The translations under genes were made by a program, and so were the position numbers. The notes below the pieces were generated by a model that did not search any database, was not told the DNA's origin, and saw only the letters and a list, made by a program, of their open reading frames with translations. A stretch of 64,000 nt of DNA from Paenarthrobacter nitroguajacolicus (lineage in GTDB: Bacteria > Actinomycetota > Actinomycetes > Actinomycetales > Micrococcaceae), in contig NZ_VNFK01000004.1 in NCBI RefSeq assembly GCF_007786235.1, positions 302,875 to 366,874 of the forward strand, given 5' to 3'. This document shows positions 49,769 through 58,697 of this stretch, piece after piece; the stretch's first letter is position 1, and each line of letters starts with the position of its first letter.

Positions 49769-50956
49769 ATGAGCAACACATCCTTGCGGATCGTGGAGAT
49801 CTCCGGACCTCCGCTGGAGCGGGGGAGGCAGTACGGAAGTGCTGCCACAGACCTGATCACCAAAGCCATCGATTTTTACACCGAGGCTTTCCAGCAGCAG
49901 ACAGGTTTGACCTGGGACCAGCTGCGCCACAGGGCGGAACGCTGGATGGGCCTGTGCACACAGACGGCCCCGGACCTGGTGACTGAAATGCGCGGCATTG
50001 CCGAGGGCAGCGGCCGGGACGTCCTGGACATCATGGTGCTGAACCTCAGGGGCGAGATCATCTACGATGCTGGCTTCGCCAAGGCCTCCCAGCCGGAGGA
50101 GCGCGACGATGTGGACGGATGCACGTCCTTCGTCCTGACGGATGGAGCTGCAGGCGACGGCCACATGTACGTGGGCCAGAACTGGGACTGGCGCTTCGGG
50201 GCCCAGGACACCGTGATGATCCTCCGGATCGTGCAGGACCCAAAGCCCACGTTGATCATGCAGGTTGAAGCCGGTCAGATCGGCCGCCACGGAGCCAACT
50301 CAGCAGGCATCGCCCTGAACGCGAACGGACTGGGAGGGCGGTTCACCGACGAACTCGGCATGCCGCAGACCTTCATCCGCCGCATGGTGCTGGATCAATC
50401 AGAGCTGCCGGATGCGTTGAACACGCTCTTCCGCCAGAAACCCCACATCGCCAGCAACGCCGTACTGTCCCACCGTTCCGGCTTCTCCATCGACGTGGAA
50501 ACCACCCCCGGCAGCAACGGCTGGATGTACCCGGACAAGTCCGGGGTACTGGTTCACGGCAATCACTACGAGGCCTTCATGCCGGTGCAACTGGCAGCCA
50601 CCTACCGTCCGGTTTCCGTGGATTCGCTCTTCCGGGTCCCGCAGGCACGGCGGGGTCTGGAGCGGGTCAGTGCAGCCACAAGCAGCACTCAGTCCCGTGA
50701 ACTCATCAAAGCAGCAATGTCGGACCACCTTGGCTTTCCCGAATCCGTCTGCACCCATCCGGACGAGCGACGTCCCCACGTCCGTCAGTGGTCCACGCTG
50801 CTCTCAAGCTGCGTAGACCTCACTACAGGCGAATACCTGGTCACCAACGGAACCCCGTGCGACCACGACTACGAAGTAATCCCTTGGAACCTCTACGACG
50901 GACCCGGTTCCACCCACGACTCCTTCAACCCCACCATTGCAGAGGTATCACTGTGA
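49769..50956 (+). CDS. C45-family Ntn hydrolase/acyltransferase
   Basis: A 395-residue enzyme of the acyl-CoA:6-aminopenicillanate acyltransferase-like family. RGRQYGSAATDLITKAIDFY is the N-terminal segment, DGCTSFVLTDGA holds Cys118 that would become the N-terminal nucleophile after self-cleavage, and MYVGQNWDWR is the conserved N-W-D-W block. Members cleave or transfer amide-linked acyl groups (penicillin, beta-alanyl or N-acyl-amino acids). It is the first gene of an operon with a Dpp-type importer; its stop overlaps the binding-protein gene (GTGA). Confidence 0.85.
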   Translation: MSNTSLRIVEISGPPLERGRQYGSAATDLITKAIDFYTEAFQQQTGLTWDQLRHRAERWMGLCTQTAPDLVTEMRGIAEGSGRDVLDIMVLNLRGEIIYDAGFAKASQPEERDDVDGCTSFVLTDGAAGDGHMYVGQNWDWRFGAQDTVMILRIVQDPKPTLIMQVEAGQIGRHGANSAGIALNANGLGGRFTDELGMPQTFIRRMVLDQSELPDALNTLFRQKPHIASNAVLSHRSGFSIDVETTPGSNGWMYPDKSGVLVHGNHYEAFMPVQLAATYRPVSVDSLFRVPQARRGLERVSAATSSTQSRELIKAAMSDHLGFPESVCTHPDERRPHVRQWSTLLSSCVDLTTGEYLVTNGTPCDHDYEVIPWNLYDGPGSTHDSFNPTIAEVSL

Positions 50957-52605
50957 AACGCAACGATAGCTTCAAGCCCTTCGCCAGAGCCGGCATCCTT
51001 GCCGGGGCCACGGCCCTCACGCTGGCAATGAGTGCCTGCGGTGCATCCAGCCCGCAGGCCCAGAGCACCCCCACGGATGTTTCCTTCGGCCCCACCACCT
51101 CTCAAGCCGCAGGCAAGATCGCTTCCTTCACGTGGATGATCACCCAGGAACCGGCCACCTTTGACCTGGACATCGACAGCGCCACGGCCGAGAACACCAT
51201 CATGTCCAACGTGTGCGAACGCTTGATGCAGCTCCAGCCGGACCTGACCACCAAGCCGCACTTGGCGGAGAAAGCCGAATGGACCTCAGACACCACAGTG
51301 GTGTTCTCGCTCCGCAACGATGTCACCTTCCACGACGGCACACCCATGACAGCCGACGACGTGCTGTGGAGCATGCAGCGGCACGCGGCCAAGGGCGCTG
51401 ACGAATCCGATGAATACGCCAACGTCACCGACATGGCCAAAACCGGTGACGACCAAATCACCGTCACCCTCAAACAACGCGACGCCATCTTCCTCCAAGC
51501 AATGGCCGGTAACGGCGGAATCATCCTCAACCGCAAAGTGGTGGAAGCCCAAGGCGCCAACTACGGGTCGCCGTCGGCTCCTGATGCTTGCTCAGGTCCG
51601 CTGAAGCTCGAGAAGTGGTCCGCAGGTTCCAACATCACCCTCACCAAGGCCGCTGACTACTGGGATGCTGATAACGCTTCCCTGGCAGACAGCATCACCT
51701 TCCGCTGGGCTGACGACAACGCGATCGTCAATGCGCTCACCAGCGGTGAAGCCCAAGGCGCGTACCTGGACAGCCCCGCGACTGCCGGACCGCTGCAGAA
51801 GAGCGACAAAGTTCAGATCGCCCAAGGACCGTCCACCAACGTGTGGTCGCTCATTGCCACGGAACGCGGCGCCCTCAAGGATGAACGGATCCGCCAAGCA
51901 CTGTCCCTGGCGTTGAACCGGCAGGGTGTTGCCCAGGCCGCGTTCGGCGGGCTGGCCAAGCCGTGGAAGACGCCGGTAGGCCCGGGAGCGTGGGGCTACG
52001 AAGAGCCGACGTTCAACAGTGCCTACGAAGCTCTGGCAGGCGCACCGGCACAGCCGTCCAAGGACGACCTGGAGAAAGCAAAGAAGCTGGTGCAGGAAGC
52101 AGGCGTGCCGGCAGAACCGATCGTGGTGGCCAACAGCGGCGACTCCATCCGGAACGTCATCTCCAGCGCCTTGGTGGAAGCCGCTCAGAAGATCGGCCTG
52201 AAAGCCGAGATCGTCACCATCCCTCGCCAGCAGTACGGCGACTTCTACTCGGACGCATCCCTGAGGGCGCAAGCCGACCTCTTCTCCGACGAGTACTACA
52301 TCTCCAAGAACGACCCCGTGGGCTTTTACAAAAACGGTGCCTCCACAGCGAAGGTCAACTTCGTGAAGTTCACCGGAGAGGGCTACGACAACAAGGTCAA
52401 GCAAGCCCAGGCCACCACCGATGATGCCGCCCGCGCCAAGCTCGCCATCGAGCTGGAGAAGCAGTGGACCGACGCCGTGGTCTGGATCCCGGTGGCTCAC
52501 ACGCCGGCAACCATCGCCATGGCCAAAGACATCACCGGGGCTCCGTCATCGGCGTCGTTCCTCTACTACCCGTGGGCCGCGGACGTCGGCAGCAGCAAGA
52601 AGTGA
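50953..52605 (+). CDS. Extracellular solute-binding lipoprotein, peptide/nickel type
   Basis: A 550-residue family 5 substrate-binding protein. The start VKRNDSFKPFARAGILAGAT leads to the lipobox L-A-M-S-A-C (Cys29), so it is anchored to the outer face of the membrane. The body has the SBP5 signature TVVFSLRNDVTFHDGTPMTA, DDVLWSMQRH and later DERIRQALSLALNRQGVAQ. It delivers a peptide-like or amide-bearing substrate to the permeases encoded downstream. GTG 50953 overlaps the C45 stop by 4 bases. Confidence 0.9.
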   Translation: MKRNDSFKPFARAGILAGATALTLAMSACGASSPQAQSTPTDVSFGPTTSQAAGKIASFTWMITQEPATFDLDIDSATAENTIMSNVCERLMQLQPDLTTKPHLAEKAEWTSDTTVVFSLRNDVTFHDGTPMTADDVLWSMQRHAAKGADESDEYANVTDMAKTGDDQITVTLKQRDAIFLQAMAGNGGIILNRKVVEAQGANYGSPSAPDACSGPLKLEKWSAGSNITLTKAADYWDADNASLADSITFRWADDNAIVNALTSGEAQGAYLDSPATAGPLQKSDKVQIAQGPSTNVWSLIATERGALKDERIRQALSLALNRQGVAQAAFGGLAKPWKTPVGPGAWGYEEPTFNSAYEALAGAPAQPSKDDLEKAKKLVQEAGVPAEPIVVANSGDSIRNVISSALVEAAQKIGLKAEIVTIPRQQYGDFYSDASLRAQADLFSDEYYISKNDPVGFYKNGASTAKVNFVKFTGEGYDNKVKQAQATTDDAARAKLAIELEKQWTDAVVWIPVAHTPATIAMAKDITGAPSSASFLYYPWAADVGSSKK

Positions 52606-52609
52606 CGCC

Positions 52610-53560
52610 ATGATCCGTGCAGCAACCCGCCTGGCGGGAATGATCCTGACCTTGGTGGTGAGCTCGTTCATCATCTTCGCCGCAATGTATGCGGCGCCCG
52701 GAGACCCCGTCACGTTCCTGATCGGCAACCCGGAGAACATCACCCCCGAACGTGTGGCCGAGGTCAAGGCACAGTACAACCTGGATCAGCCGCTCCTTGT
52801 GCAGTACGGGCTGTGGGCTTCCCAGGCCTTCGTCGGAAACCTTGGCACGTCCTTCCAGTACCACCAGCCAGTGGCTGAACTGATGGCCACCCGGCTTCCC
52901 GCCACCCTCGCGCTCGTAGCCATTGCGTCGGTCCTGTTCATCGTGGCCGGTGTAGGCCTGGGCATCCTGTCCGCGCTTCGTCAAGGCAAGCGCACCGACT
53001 CCACCATCACTGCGGCCACCACGCTTGCGGCGTCGGTTCCGTCGTTCGTGATCGGCCTGCTGCTGGTGTCCATCTTCTCGGTCCAACTGGGATGGTTCCC
53101 CGTCTCGGGTGCCGGCGAAGGGTTCCTGGACCGGCTGCACCACCTCGTACTGCCCGCAGTGGCACTGGCCGTTGGTGCCGTCGCAATTGTCAGCAGGGTG
53201 ACCCGGCAATCCATGGTGGAGCAACTGTCCATGGACCATGTGGAAGCGGCCCGCAGCTTCGGGCTGGCACCCGCCAAGTTGATCCGCCGGCATGTGCTGC
53301 GCAACGCGTGGGGACCCATCCTCACCATGGTGGCGCTGGTGGTGGCCAGCATGCTGGCCGGGACGGTCGTCGTCGAAAGCGTCTTTGGCATCAGCGGCGT
53401 CGGCAAGCTGCTGGTGGACGCCATCAACACCCACGACTTCCCCGTGGTGCAGGCGGTACTCCTCTACATGGTCATTACGTACATGGTGGTGACCACCCTG
53501 GTGGACCTGGTCCACCCGTTGCTTGATCCGCGCATCAAGGCAAAGGACAAGAAATCATGA
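52610..53560 (+). CDS. Peptide ABC permease, DppB-like
   Basis: A 316-residue permease. IRAATRLAGMILTLVVSSFI is the first helix; the external loop (GDPVTFLIGNPENITPERVA) is typical of DppB/OppB. The inner-membrane EAA loop is VEAARSFGLAPAKLIRRHVL. Six membrane helices in total. It starts 4 bases after the binding protein stop and overlaps the DppC-like gene (ATGA). Confidence 0.9.
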   Translation: MIRAATRLAGMILTLVVSSFIIFAAMYAAPGDPVTFLIGNPENITPERVAEVKAQYNLDQPLLVQYGLWASQAFVGNLGTSFQYHQPVAELMATRLPATLALVAIASVLFIVAGVGLGILSALRQGKRTDSTITAATTLAASVPSFVIGLLLVSIFSVQLGWFPVSGAGEGFLDRLHHLVLPAVALAVGAVAIVSRVTRQSMVEQLSMDHVEAARSFGLAPAKLIRRHVLRNAWGPILTMVALVVASMLAGTVVVESVFGISGVGKLLVDAINTHDFPVVQAVLLYMVITYMVVTTLVDLVHPLLDPRIKAKDKKS

Positions 53561-54420
53561 GCTCCCTCTCGACGTCCACGCTGGCGTCCACCCCGGTAAT
53601 CGGCAGGAAGAAGCGCGACGTTGCCTACCTTCTGAGCCTCGGATTCCTCCTCATTGTGGTGGCCGCGGCGCTGCTTGCCCCGTGGGTTGCGCCCTATGCC
53701 GCCAACGCCGTGGACTTCACCGCGATCTGGCAAGCACCGGGTGCCGGGCATCTGCTCGGTACTGACCAAGTGGGCCAGGATCTGTTCTCGCGACTCATCC
53801 ACGGCGCCCGCGAATCGCTCCTCGGACCGCTGGCCCTCTTGGCGTTGGCGACGCTGTTTGGGGTGACCATCGGCACTGTTGCTGCCTGGAACGGTGGCTG
53901 GCTCGATGTCCTCCTGGCGCGCATCACCGATGTCATGTTCGCCTTCCCCGGGCTGCTGTTCGTGGTTCTGGTGATTGCCGTCTTTGGCAAAGGACCCGCG
54001 ACGGCGATAGTCGCCTTGGCGCTCGCCTACGCACCCGTGATCGCGAAGTTCACACGGTCCCTTGCGCTCGCCGAAATGGCCCGGCCGTACGTGGATGCGT
54101 ACCGCGTGCAAGGCGTGGGCGGATTCCTCCTCTGCGTCCGCTACATCATCCCCAACCTGACCCCGCCGCTCCTGGGCTACCTTGTGGTGCTGTTCGGCGA
54201 AGGCCTGATGAGCCTGGCGACACTCAGCTTCCTTGGGTTCGGCGCCCAACCGCCCAGCTCCGAATGGGGACTCATGGTCCAGGAAGGCCAGTCCGGCATC
54301 ATCCAAGGCCACATCTGGCCGACGCTGGTTCCCGGCGCAGCCATCGCCGCCGTCGTGGTGGCCGTCAACGTGGTGGGCGTGCGGCTGTCCGACCGCCTGA
54401 ACTCACGGTTTGAGAGGTAA
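53557..54420 (+). CDS. Peptide ABC permease, DppC-like
   Basis: A 287-residue permease with the OppC-type N-terminal domain (DVAYLLSLGFLLIVVAAALL, then HLLGTDQVGQDLFSRLIHGA) and the EAA loop YVDAYRVQGVGGFLLCVRYI. It ends with SFLGFGAQPPSSEWGLMVQE, a conserved OppC block. Pairs with the DppB-like protein. Start overlaps it by 4 bases. Confidence 0.9.
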   Translation: MSSLSTSTLASTPVIGRKKRDVAYLLSLGFLLIVVAAALLAPWVAPYAANAVDFTAIWQAPGAGHLLGTDQVGQDLFSRLIHGARESLLGPLALLALATLFGVTIGTVAAWNGGWLDVLLARITDVMFAFPGLLFVVLVIAVFGKGPATAIVALALAYAPVIAKFTRSLALAEMARPYVDAYRVQGVGGFLLCVRYIIPNLTPPLLGYLVVLFGEGLMSLATLSFLGFGAQPPSSEWGLMVQEGQSGIIQGHIWPTLVPGAAIAAVVVAVNVVGVRLSDRLNSRFER

Positions 54421-54423
54421 GAA

Positions 54424-55233
54424 ATGCTGCTCGACATAGACAATCTCAGCCTGACCATCACGGCTAACGGGCTCGTTAACCCCATCTTGGACACCGTGAG
54501 TCTCTCCGTTGACGCCGGGGAAGTGGTGGGCCTGGTGGGCGAATCCGGTTCCGGTAAGTCCACCACCGCCCGAGCCGTGCTGAGGCTGTATCCCCATACG
54601 GCCGCCGTCGAAGGTTCCATCACGGTGGGCGGGACGGAAGTCCTTTCTGCCTCCCGGGATGAGCTTCACCGCGTGCGTTCCTCCGAGGCCGCGATGATTC
54701 ATCAGGACCCGCGGGCGGCGCTCAACCCGGTCCGGCGGATCGGTGACTCGCTGACCGAACGGCTGGTGCACGTGCTGGGAGTCAGCCGTTCGGACGCTGC
54801 CGCGGCCGGGCTGGAACTCCTTGCCGCCGTCGGGATCCGGCAGCCTGAAGAGCGGATGCGCCAGTACCCGCACGAGCTCTCCGGCGGCATGCTTCAGCGC
54901 GTCGTGATCGCTGCAGCGCTCACCGGACAGCCCAAACTGCTGCTGGCAGACGAGGCCACCAGTGCGCTGGACGTCACTACCCAAGCCGAAGTCCTGGCGA
55001 TCCTGCGGGACCTTCAGGTGCAACGGGGGCTGGGCGTCCTGCTGATCACCCACGACCTCCACCTGGCTGCCGCCTACTGCGACCGCGTCTATGTGATGTA
55101 CCGCGGGCGGATCGTGGAGGAACTGCGCGGCAACGACCTCTTCCATGGGGCGCAACACGAATACACCCGCCGGCTGTTGTCTGCCGTTCCGGCTATCGGC
55201 CATCTTCCCAACTCAGAAAGCAGGGCATCATGA
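54424..55233 (+). CDS. Peptide ABC ATPase, DppD-like
   Basis: A 269-residue ATPase. Walker A is GESGSGKSTT at about 41-50, the Q loop is MIHQDPRAALNP, the signature is LSGGMLQRVVIAAAL, and Walker B is LLLADEATSALD. The C-terminus is short and lacks the Cys-rich motif of longer DppD proteins. It is 3 bases after DppC and overlaps the second ATPase by 4 bases. Confidence 0.9.
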   Translation: MLLDIDNLSLTITANGLVNPILDTVSLSVDAGEVVGLVGESGSGKSTTARAVLRLYPHTAAVEGSITVGGTEVLSASRDELHRVRSSEAAMIHQDPRAALNPVRRIGDSLTERLVHVLGVSRSDAAAAGLELLAAVGIRQPEERMRQYPHELSGGMLQRVVIAAALTGQPKLLLADEATSALDVTTQAEVLAILRDLQVQRGLGVLLITHDLHLAAAYCDRVYVMYRGRIVEELRGNDLFHGAQHEYTRRLLSAVPAIGHLPNSESRAS

Positions 55234-56051
55234 GCGAGTACGTCCTGGAGGTCGACGGCCTGCAGAAGGCCTTCCGCGTGGGAGCGGGTGAGGTTGTGGC
55301 CTGCAACAACGTCAGCTTCACCATTCCGCCTGGCGGCTCCATGGGACTGGTGGGGGAGTCCGGGTCCGGCAAGAGCACCATCGCACGTATGTTGGTGGGC
55401 CTTGAAACGCCCGACGCCGGCACCATCCACGTGCGGGGACGGCAGCTTGGGCTACAGGAACGGGGACGCGCAGCCCGCCTGCGGCGTGCCAAGGAGATCC
55501 AGATGGTGTTCCAGGATCCGTACGGCTCACTGGATCGTCGGCTGACCGTGGCGCAGTGTTTGGACCAGGCGATGCGGTTGCATGGGGTTTCTGGTTCTGC
55601 GCGTGTTGCTGCGCTGCTGGATCAAGTTGGCTTGCTGGCGAAGCATGGGGACTCCAAGCCGCACCAGCTCAGCGGCGGTCAGCGGCAACGCGTGGCCATT
55701 GCCCGGTGCTTGGCGATTGAGCCGTCGGTGATGGTGCTGGACGAGGCTGTGTCTGCCTTGGATGTGTCTGTTCAAGCACAGATCCTTGCGCTGTTGAACG
55801 AGATCCGGGCTTCTTCCGGGATCGCGCTGTTGTTCGTGAGCCACGACCTTGCAGTGGTTTCCGAGGTCACCGACGACGTGCTGGTCATGTATCGGGGATC
55901 GATCCTGGAGCAGGGTCCCACGGGCCGGGTGCTGAATGCGCCTGAGAGCAGTTACACGAAGCTGCTCATTTCCTCGATGCCTGGGCCGGGGTGGGATCCT
56001 GCCGATGTGCTGGAGCGGCGGGCGGCGTTCGAGGCGAAGGTGGGGGTGTGA
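55230..56051 (+). CDS. Peptide ABC ATPase, DppF-like
   Basis: A 273-residue ATPase. Walker A is GESGSGKSTIARML, the Q loop is MVFQDPYGSLD, the signature is LSGGQRQRVAIARCL, and Walker B is MVLDEAVSALD (Ala-Val in place of the usual Pro/Ala-Thr). The H loop is LLFVSHDLAVVSEV. It completes a full five-component importer (binding protein, two permeases, two ATPases) and is the last gene of the operon. Confidence 0.9.
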   Translation: MSEYVLEVDGLQKAFRVGAGEVVACNNVSFTIPPGGSMGLVGESGSGKSTIARMLVGLETPDAGTIHVRGRQLGLQERGRAARLRRAKEIQMVFQDPYGSLDRRLTVAQCLDQAMRLHGVSGSARVAALLDQVGLLAKHGDSKPHQLSGGQRQRVAIARCLAIEPSVMVLDEAVSALDVSVQAQILALLNEIRASSGIALLFVSHDLAVVSEVTDDVLVMYRGSILEQGPTGRVLNAPESSYTKLLISSMPGPGWDPADVLERRAAFEAKVGV

Positions 56052-56123
56052 GGGTGGTGCCGTCGGCTTGGAACTCCAGGCCGACAACCACCTCGCCGCA
56101 CACCGAACTCAGGTTTGTGCGCC

Positions 56124-56429
56124 CTACTTCGACAACCTACTCGCGTTGACGGTGTCAATCCGGGCATTTTCGTCGGCCAAGCGCGTCCTATAGGACACTT
56201 GGCCCGACCACCAAATCACGAGGAGTCCAGCCATGACGATGACCGCGCTGATCCATGCTCCAAGCCCGGACAGTACGCCGTTGGCTGCCAGAATCACCAC
56301 GGCGACCAGCCAGATCGCCGGGATGATTGCTCCGAGAAACTTCTGCCGCCGATTCGACAGGATGAATCTGTGCACTGCCGCGGCGAGAATAAGGCAAAGA
56401 ATAGCCACTGTCGGATTAATGTTTTCCAT
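56124..56429 (-). CDS. Small membrane protein (101 aa)
   Basis: A protein with three hydrophobic helices: AILCLILAAAVHRFILSN, GAIIPAIWLVAVVILAANGV and ISAVIVMAGLLVIWWSGQV, with a polar tail. GGGGGAAAG lies upstream of ATG 56429. It overlaps the end of the DUF2089 gene by 14 bases, so the two are co-expressed. Its role is unknown; it may be the effector of the regulator. Confidence 0.7.
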   Translation of the reverse strand: MENINPTVAILCLILAAAVHRFILSNRRQKFLGAIIPAIWLVAVVILAANGVLSGLGAWISAVIVMAGLLVIWWSGQVSYRTRLADENARIDTVNASRLSK

Positions 56430-56718
56430 ACTTTCCCCCTGTTTGTAAGTGATGAAGTTCAATGATGCGCTTGGCGGCATCACGCGTTATTTGCCCGTCG
56501 ATCGCCATGGCAAAAATCTTCTGCGAGAACTCATCGAGAGTGGTACTTTCGGCCACCTTTATTTTCTCGATGATCTTGTCCAAGCGGCTGCGCACGGTTG
56601 GATATGAGACGCCGTATTCGAGGGCTAAAGCCTTAAGTGAGCCCGAGTGGAGAATCATGGACCTGATGAAGCCTAGGTCGCTGTCGCTCAGTTCGTCCGT
56701 CCACTTGCTCGTCTCCAT
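56416..56718 (-). CDS. DUF2089-family HTH protein
   Basis: A 100-residue protein. WTDELSDSDLGFIRSMILHS, then LKALALEYGVSYPTVRSRLD is the DUF2089 HTH, followed by KIIEKIKVAESTTLDEFSQK. ATG 56718 is 2 bases from a perfect AT-rich inverted repeat. The longer frame to 56922 crosses this repeat and is rejected. The pair with a small membrane protein is common in Firmicutes, and the low GC here suggests transfer. Confidence 0.8.
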   Translation of the reverse strand: METSKWTDELSDSDLGFIRSMILHSGSLKALALEYGVSYPTVRSRLDKIIEKIKVAESTTLDEFSQKIFAMAIDGQITRDAAKRIIELHHLQTGGKYGKH

Positions 56719-56720
56719 GT

Positions 56721-56752
56721 GAATAATATTAAAGTCATTTTTAATATTATTC
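56721..56752. promoter_or_regulatory. AT-rich 13-bp inverted repeat, likely operator
   Basis: GAATAATATTAAA (56721-56733) and TTTAATATTATTC (56740-56752) are perfect inverted copies around GTCATT. It lies directly in front of the DUF2089 start and would cover the ribosome site of its mRNA, so binding of the protein to DNA or a hairpin in RNA could block expression. It stands out in GC-rich surroundings. Confidence 0.65.
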
Positions 56753-57096
56753 AAGTCCTTGCTCTGTGGGTTCGGGCCGTCGTGCCCGTAAGGGTGACCC
56801 GCGTCTAGCTTGACCATCTGCAGAATCATCCGGAAGCTTGGGGAACCCAGGCCTCTGCGATGCCGGCCGCCGCCATTGCAGACGCCAGGCCCAGCAAGCA
56901 CAGGCGCGATGGTTCTGGCCAAGGAATGATTTGGTTCGATTAACGCAAGAACCCCCCAAGCAATTGGGGGGTTCGCGAAATGTTAGGCCCTTTGTTCGGC
57001 CACTCAAGCTGCCTTGGGACTTGCCTAGCTAAAGTAATACGTTCTCCATCGAAGAGCTGGCTGTCAATTACCGATGGAAAGCGCGGTGGGAAACCC
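56753..57096. other. Gene-free stretch with an 11-bp hairpin
   Basis: No gene was recognised in these 344 bases. A perfect hairpin GAACCCCCCAA / TTGGGGGGTTC (56949-56974) with loop GCAA lies in the middle. No T-run follows on either strand. It may be the terminator of the minus-strand uracil permease transcript running leftward, or of an unrecognised remnant. Confidence 0.5.
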
Positions 57097-58452
57097 CTAC
57101 TTCCCCTTCTTCCCGCCCCGCTTAGCCGCGGCATTCATCGCCGACTTCACCGCAGGCGGCAGCCCCGCCGTCTCGGTCTCGGGTTCTGCGACGGTCCCGC
57201 GCCAGTGAGCCAGCCCCTTCATGCCGTGGTAGATCACCAGCGCAGCAGCGGAACCAAGGGCGATGCCCGTGAACTTCAGCTCGCCAAGGGTCCAGGTGTA
57301 GTCAGCAATGCCGATAATCAGAGCCACGGCGGCCGTCGTCAGGTTGATCGGGTTGGAGAAGTTGACCTTGTTCTGAACCCAGATCTTCACGCCAAGCACG
57401 CCGATCATGCCGTACAGCATGGTCGCGGCGCCGCCCAAGACACCCGGCGGGACGGTCGCGATCAGTTCGCCGAATTTCGGGGAGAAGCTCAGCAAGATGG
57501 CGAAGATACCGGCCACCCAGTAGGCCGCCGTCGAATAGACCTTTGTGGCGGCCATGACGCCGATGTTCTCCGCGTACGTCGTAGTACCGGAACCGCCGCC
57601 GAACCCGGCAAGTACCGTCGCGGCGCCGTCGGCCATCAGCGCGCGGCCGGAGACGCCGTCGAGGTTCTGGCCGGTCATGGCGGCCACAGACTTCACGTGC
57701 CCCACGTTCTCAGCCACCAGCACCAGCACCACCGGCACGAACAAGCCCACCACGCCGATGTGGAACTCGGGCGTCTGGAAAAACGGCAGGCCAACCCAGG
57801 CAGCGGCATCCATCTTTTCGTAGCTGACCTCGCCGCGCATCATCGCCACGAGGTAACCGACAACAACACCCACCAGAATGCTCAGGCGCCCAAGGATTCC
57901 GCGGAACAGAACAGATACCAGAATGATCGTCACCAGCGTGATCAGCGCGGTAACCGGCGCGAGGTCGAAGTTCGCCTTCGCGGCCGGTGCCAGGTTCAGG
58001 CCGATCAGCGCCACAATGGCGCCGGTGACGATCGGCGGCATGAGCCGGTTGATCCATTCGGCTCCGAACTTCTGGACCACCGCACCTATAAGCGCCAGTA
58101 CGACGCCGGCAAGCACCACGCCGCCCAAGGCGCCACCAACGCCGTACTGCTGCTGGGACGCCATGATCGGGGCGATGAACGCGAAGCTGGACCCCAGGTA
58201 GCTGGGCACCCGGCCCTTGGTGATGACGAGGAACAACAGCGTGCCGATACCCGAGAAGAACAGCGTGGTGGCCGGTGGCATGCCCGTAATGATGGGGACC
58301 AGGAAGGTCGCGCCGAACATGGCAACCACGTGCTGCATGCCGATGCCGATGGTCAGGGGCCACGCCAGCCGCTCGTCGGGAGCCACCACGTGGCCGGGGC
58401 GGATGGACTTGCCGTTGCCGTGAAGCTTCCATTTGATGCCGAGCATGCTCAT
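57097..58452 (-). CDS. Uracil permease-like NCS2 nucleobase:cation symporter
   Basis: A 451-residue membrane protein of the UraA group. It starts with a cytosolic segment, then LTIGIGMQHVVAMFGATFLV (helix 1), SYLGSSFAFIAPI (helix 3 half-site) and GAIVALIGLNLAP. The substrate-binding Glu regions are in VLVAENVGHVKS and SGTTTYAENIGVM. It imports uracil with protons. It is divergent from a RutE-like reductase gene 245 bases away, fitting pyrimidine use. Confidence 0.9.
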   Translation of the reverse strand: MSMLGIKWKLHGNGKSIRPGHVVAPDERLAWPLTIGIGMQHVVAMFGATFLVPIITGMPPATTLFFSGIGTLLFLVITKGRVPSYLGSSFAFIAPIMASQQQYGVGGALGGVVLAGVVLALIGAVVQKFGAEWINRLMPPIVTGAIVALIGLNLAPAAKANFDLAPVTALITLVTIILVSVLFRGILGRLSILVGVVVGYLVAMMRGEVSYEKMDAAAWVGLPFFQTPEFHIGVVGLFVPVVLVLVAENVGHVKSVAAMTGQNLDGVSGRALMADGAATVLAGFGGGSGTTTYAENIGVMAATKVYSTAAYWVAGIFAILLSFSPKFGELIATVPPGVLGGAATMLYGMIGVLGVKIWVQNKVNFSNPINLTTAAVALIIGIADYTWTLGELKFTGIALGSAAALVIYHGMKGLAHWRGTVAEPETETAGLPPAVKSAMNAAAKRGGKKGK

Positions 58453-58697
58453 GGCGGGCCTTCCTCAGAAGAGTGTTGGGATTCGGTGCAACATTACCGC
58501 CATTGCGGGGCCCGCTCTACGCGCCTCGCGCGCTGAATAGGGCGCAAATCGGGCCCCGCAACGCAGATCCCACAAGGGGCTGTGTGCCCAACGTCACGGG
58601 CCGTCACGGGAAGAGGACAAGGGAAGTTGAAGTTGCAACCATGGAAAGCAGTAGTGCCCGGCCGGCTCAGGGCCAGGGCCCAGCGAAAGGTTTACCC

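Noticed and set aside
56753..57096. Riboswitch in the gap beside the uracil permease
   Set aside because: The permease is transcribed toward this gap, so it lies downstream of that gene; I could not match any known riboswitch core.
57000..58536. Long plus-strand frame opposite the uracil permease, His/Arg/Gly rich
   Set aside because: The permease on the minus strand has the full NCS2 motif set; the plus-strand translation is low-complexity antisense.
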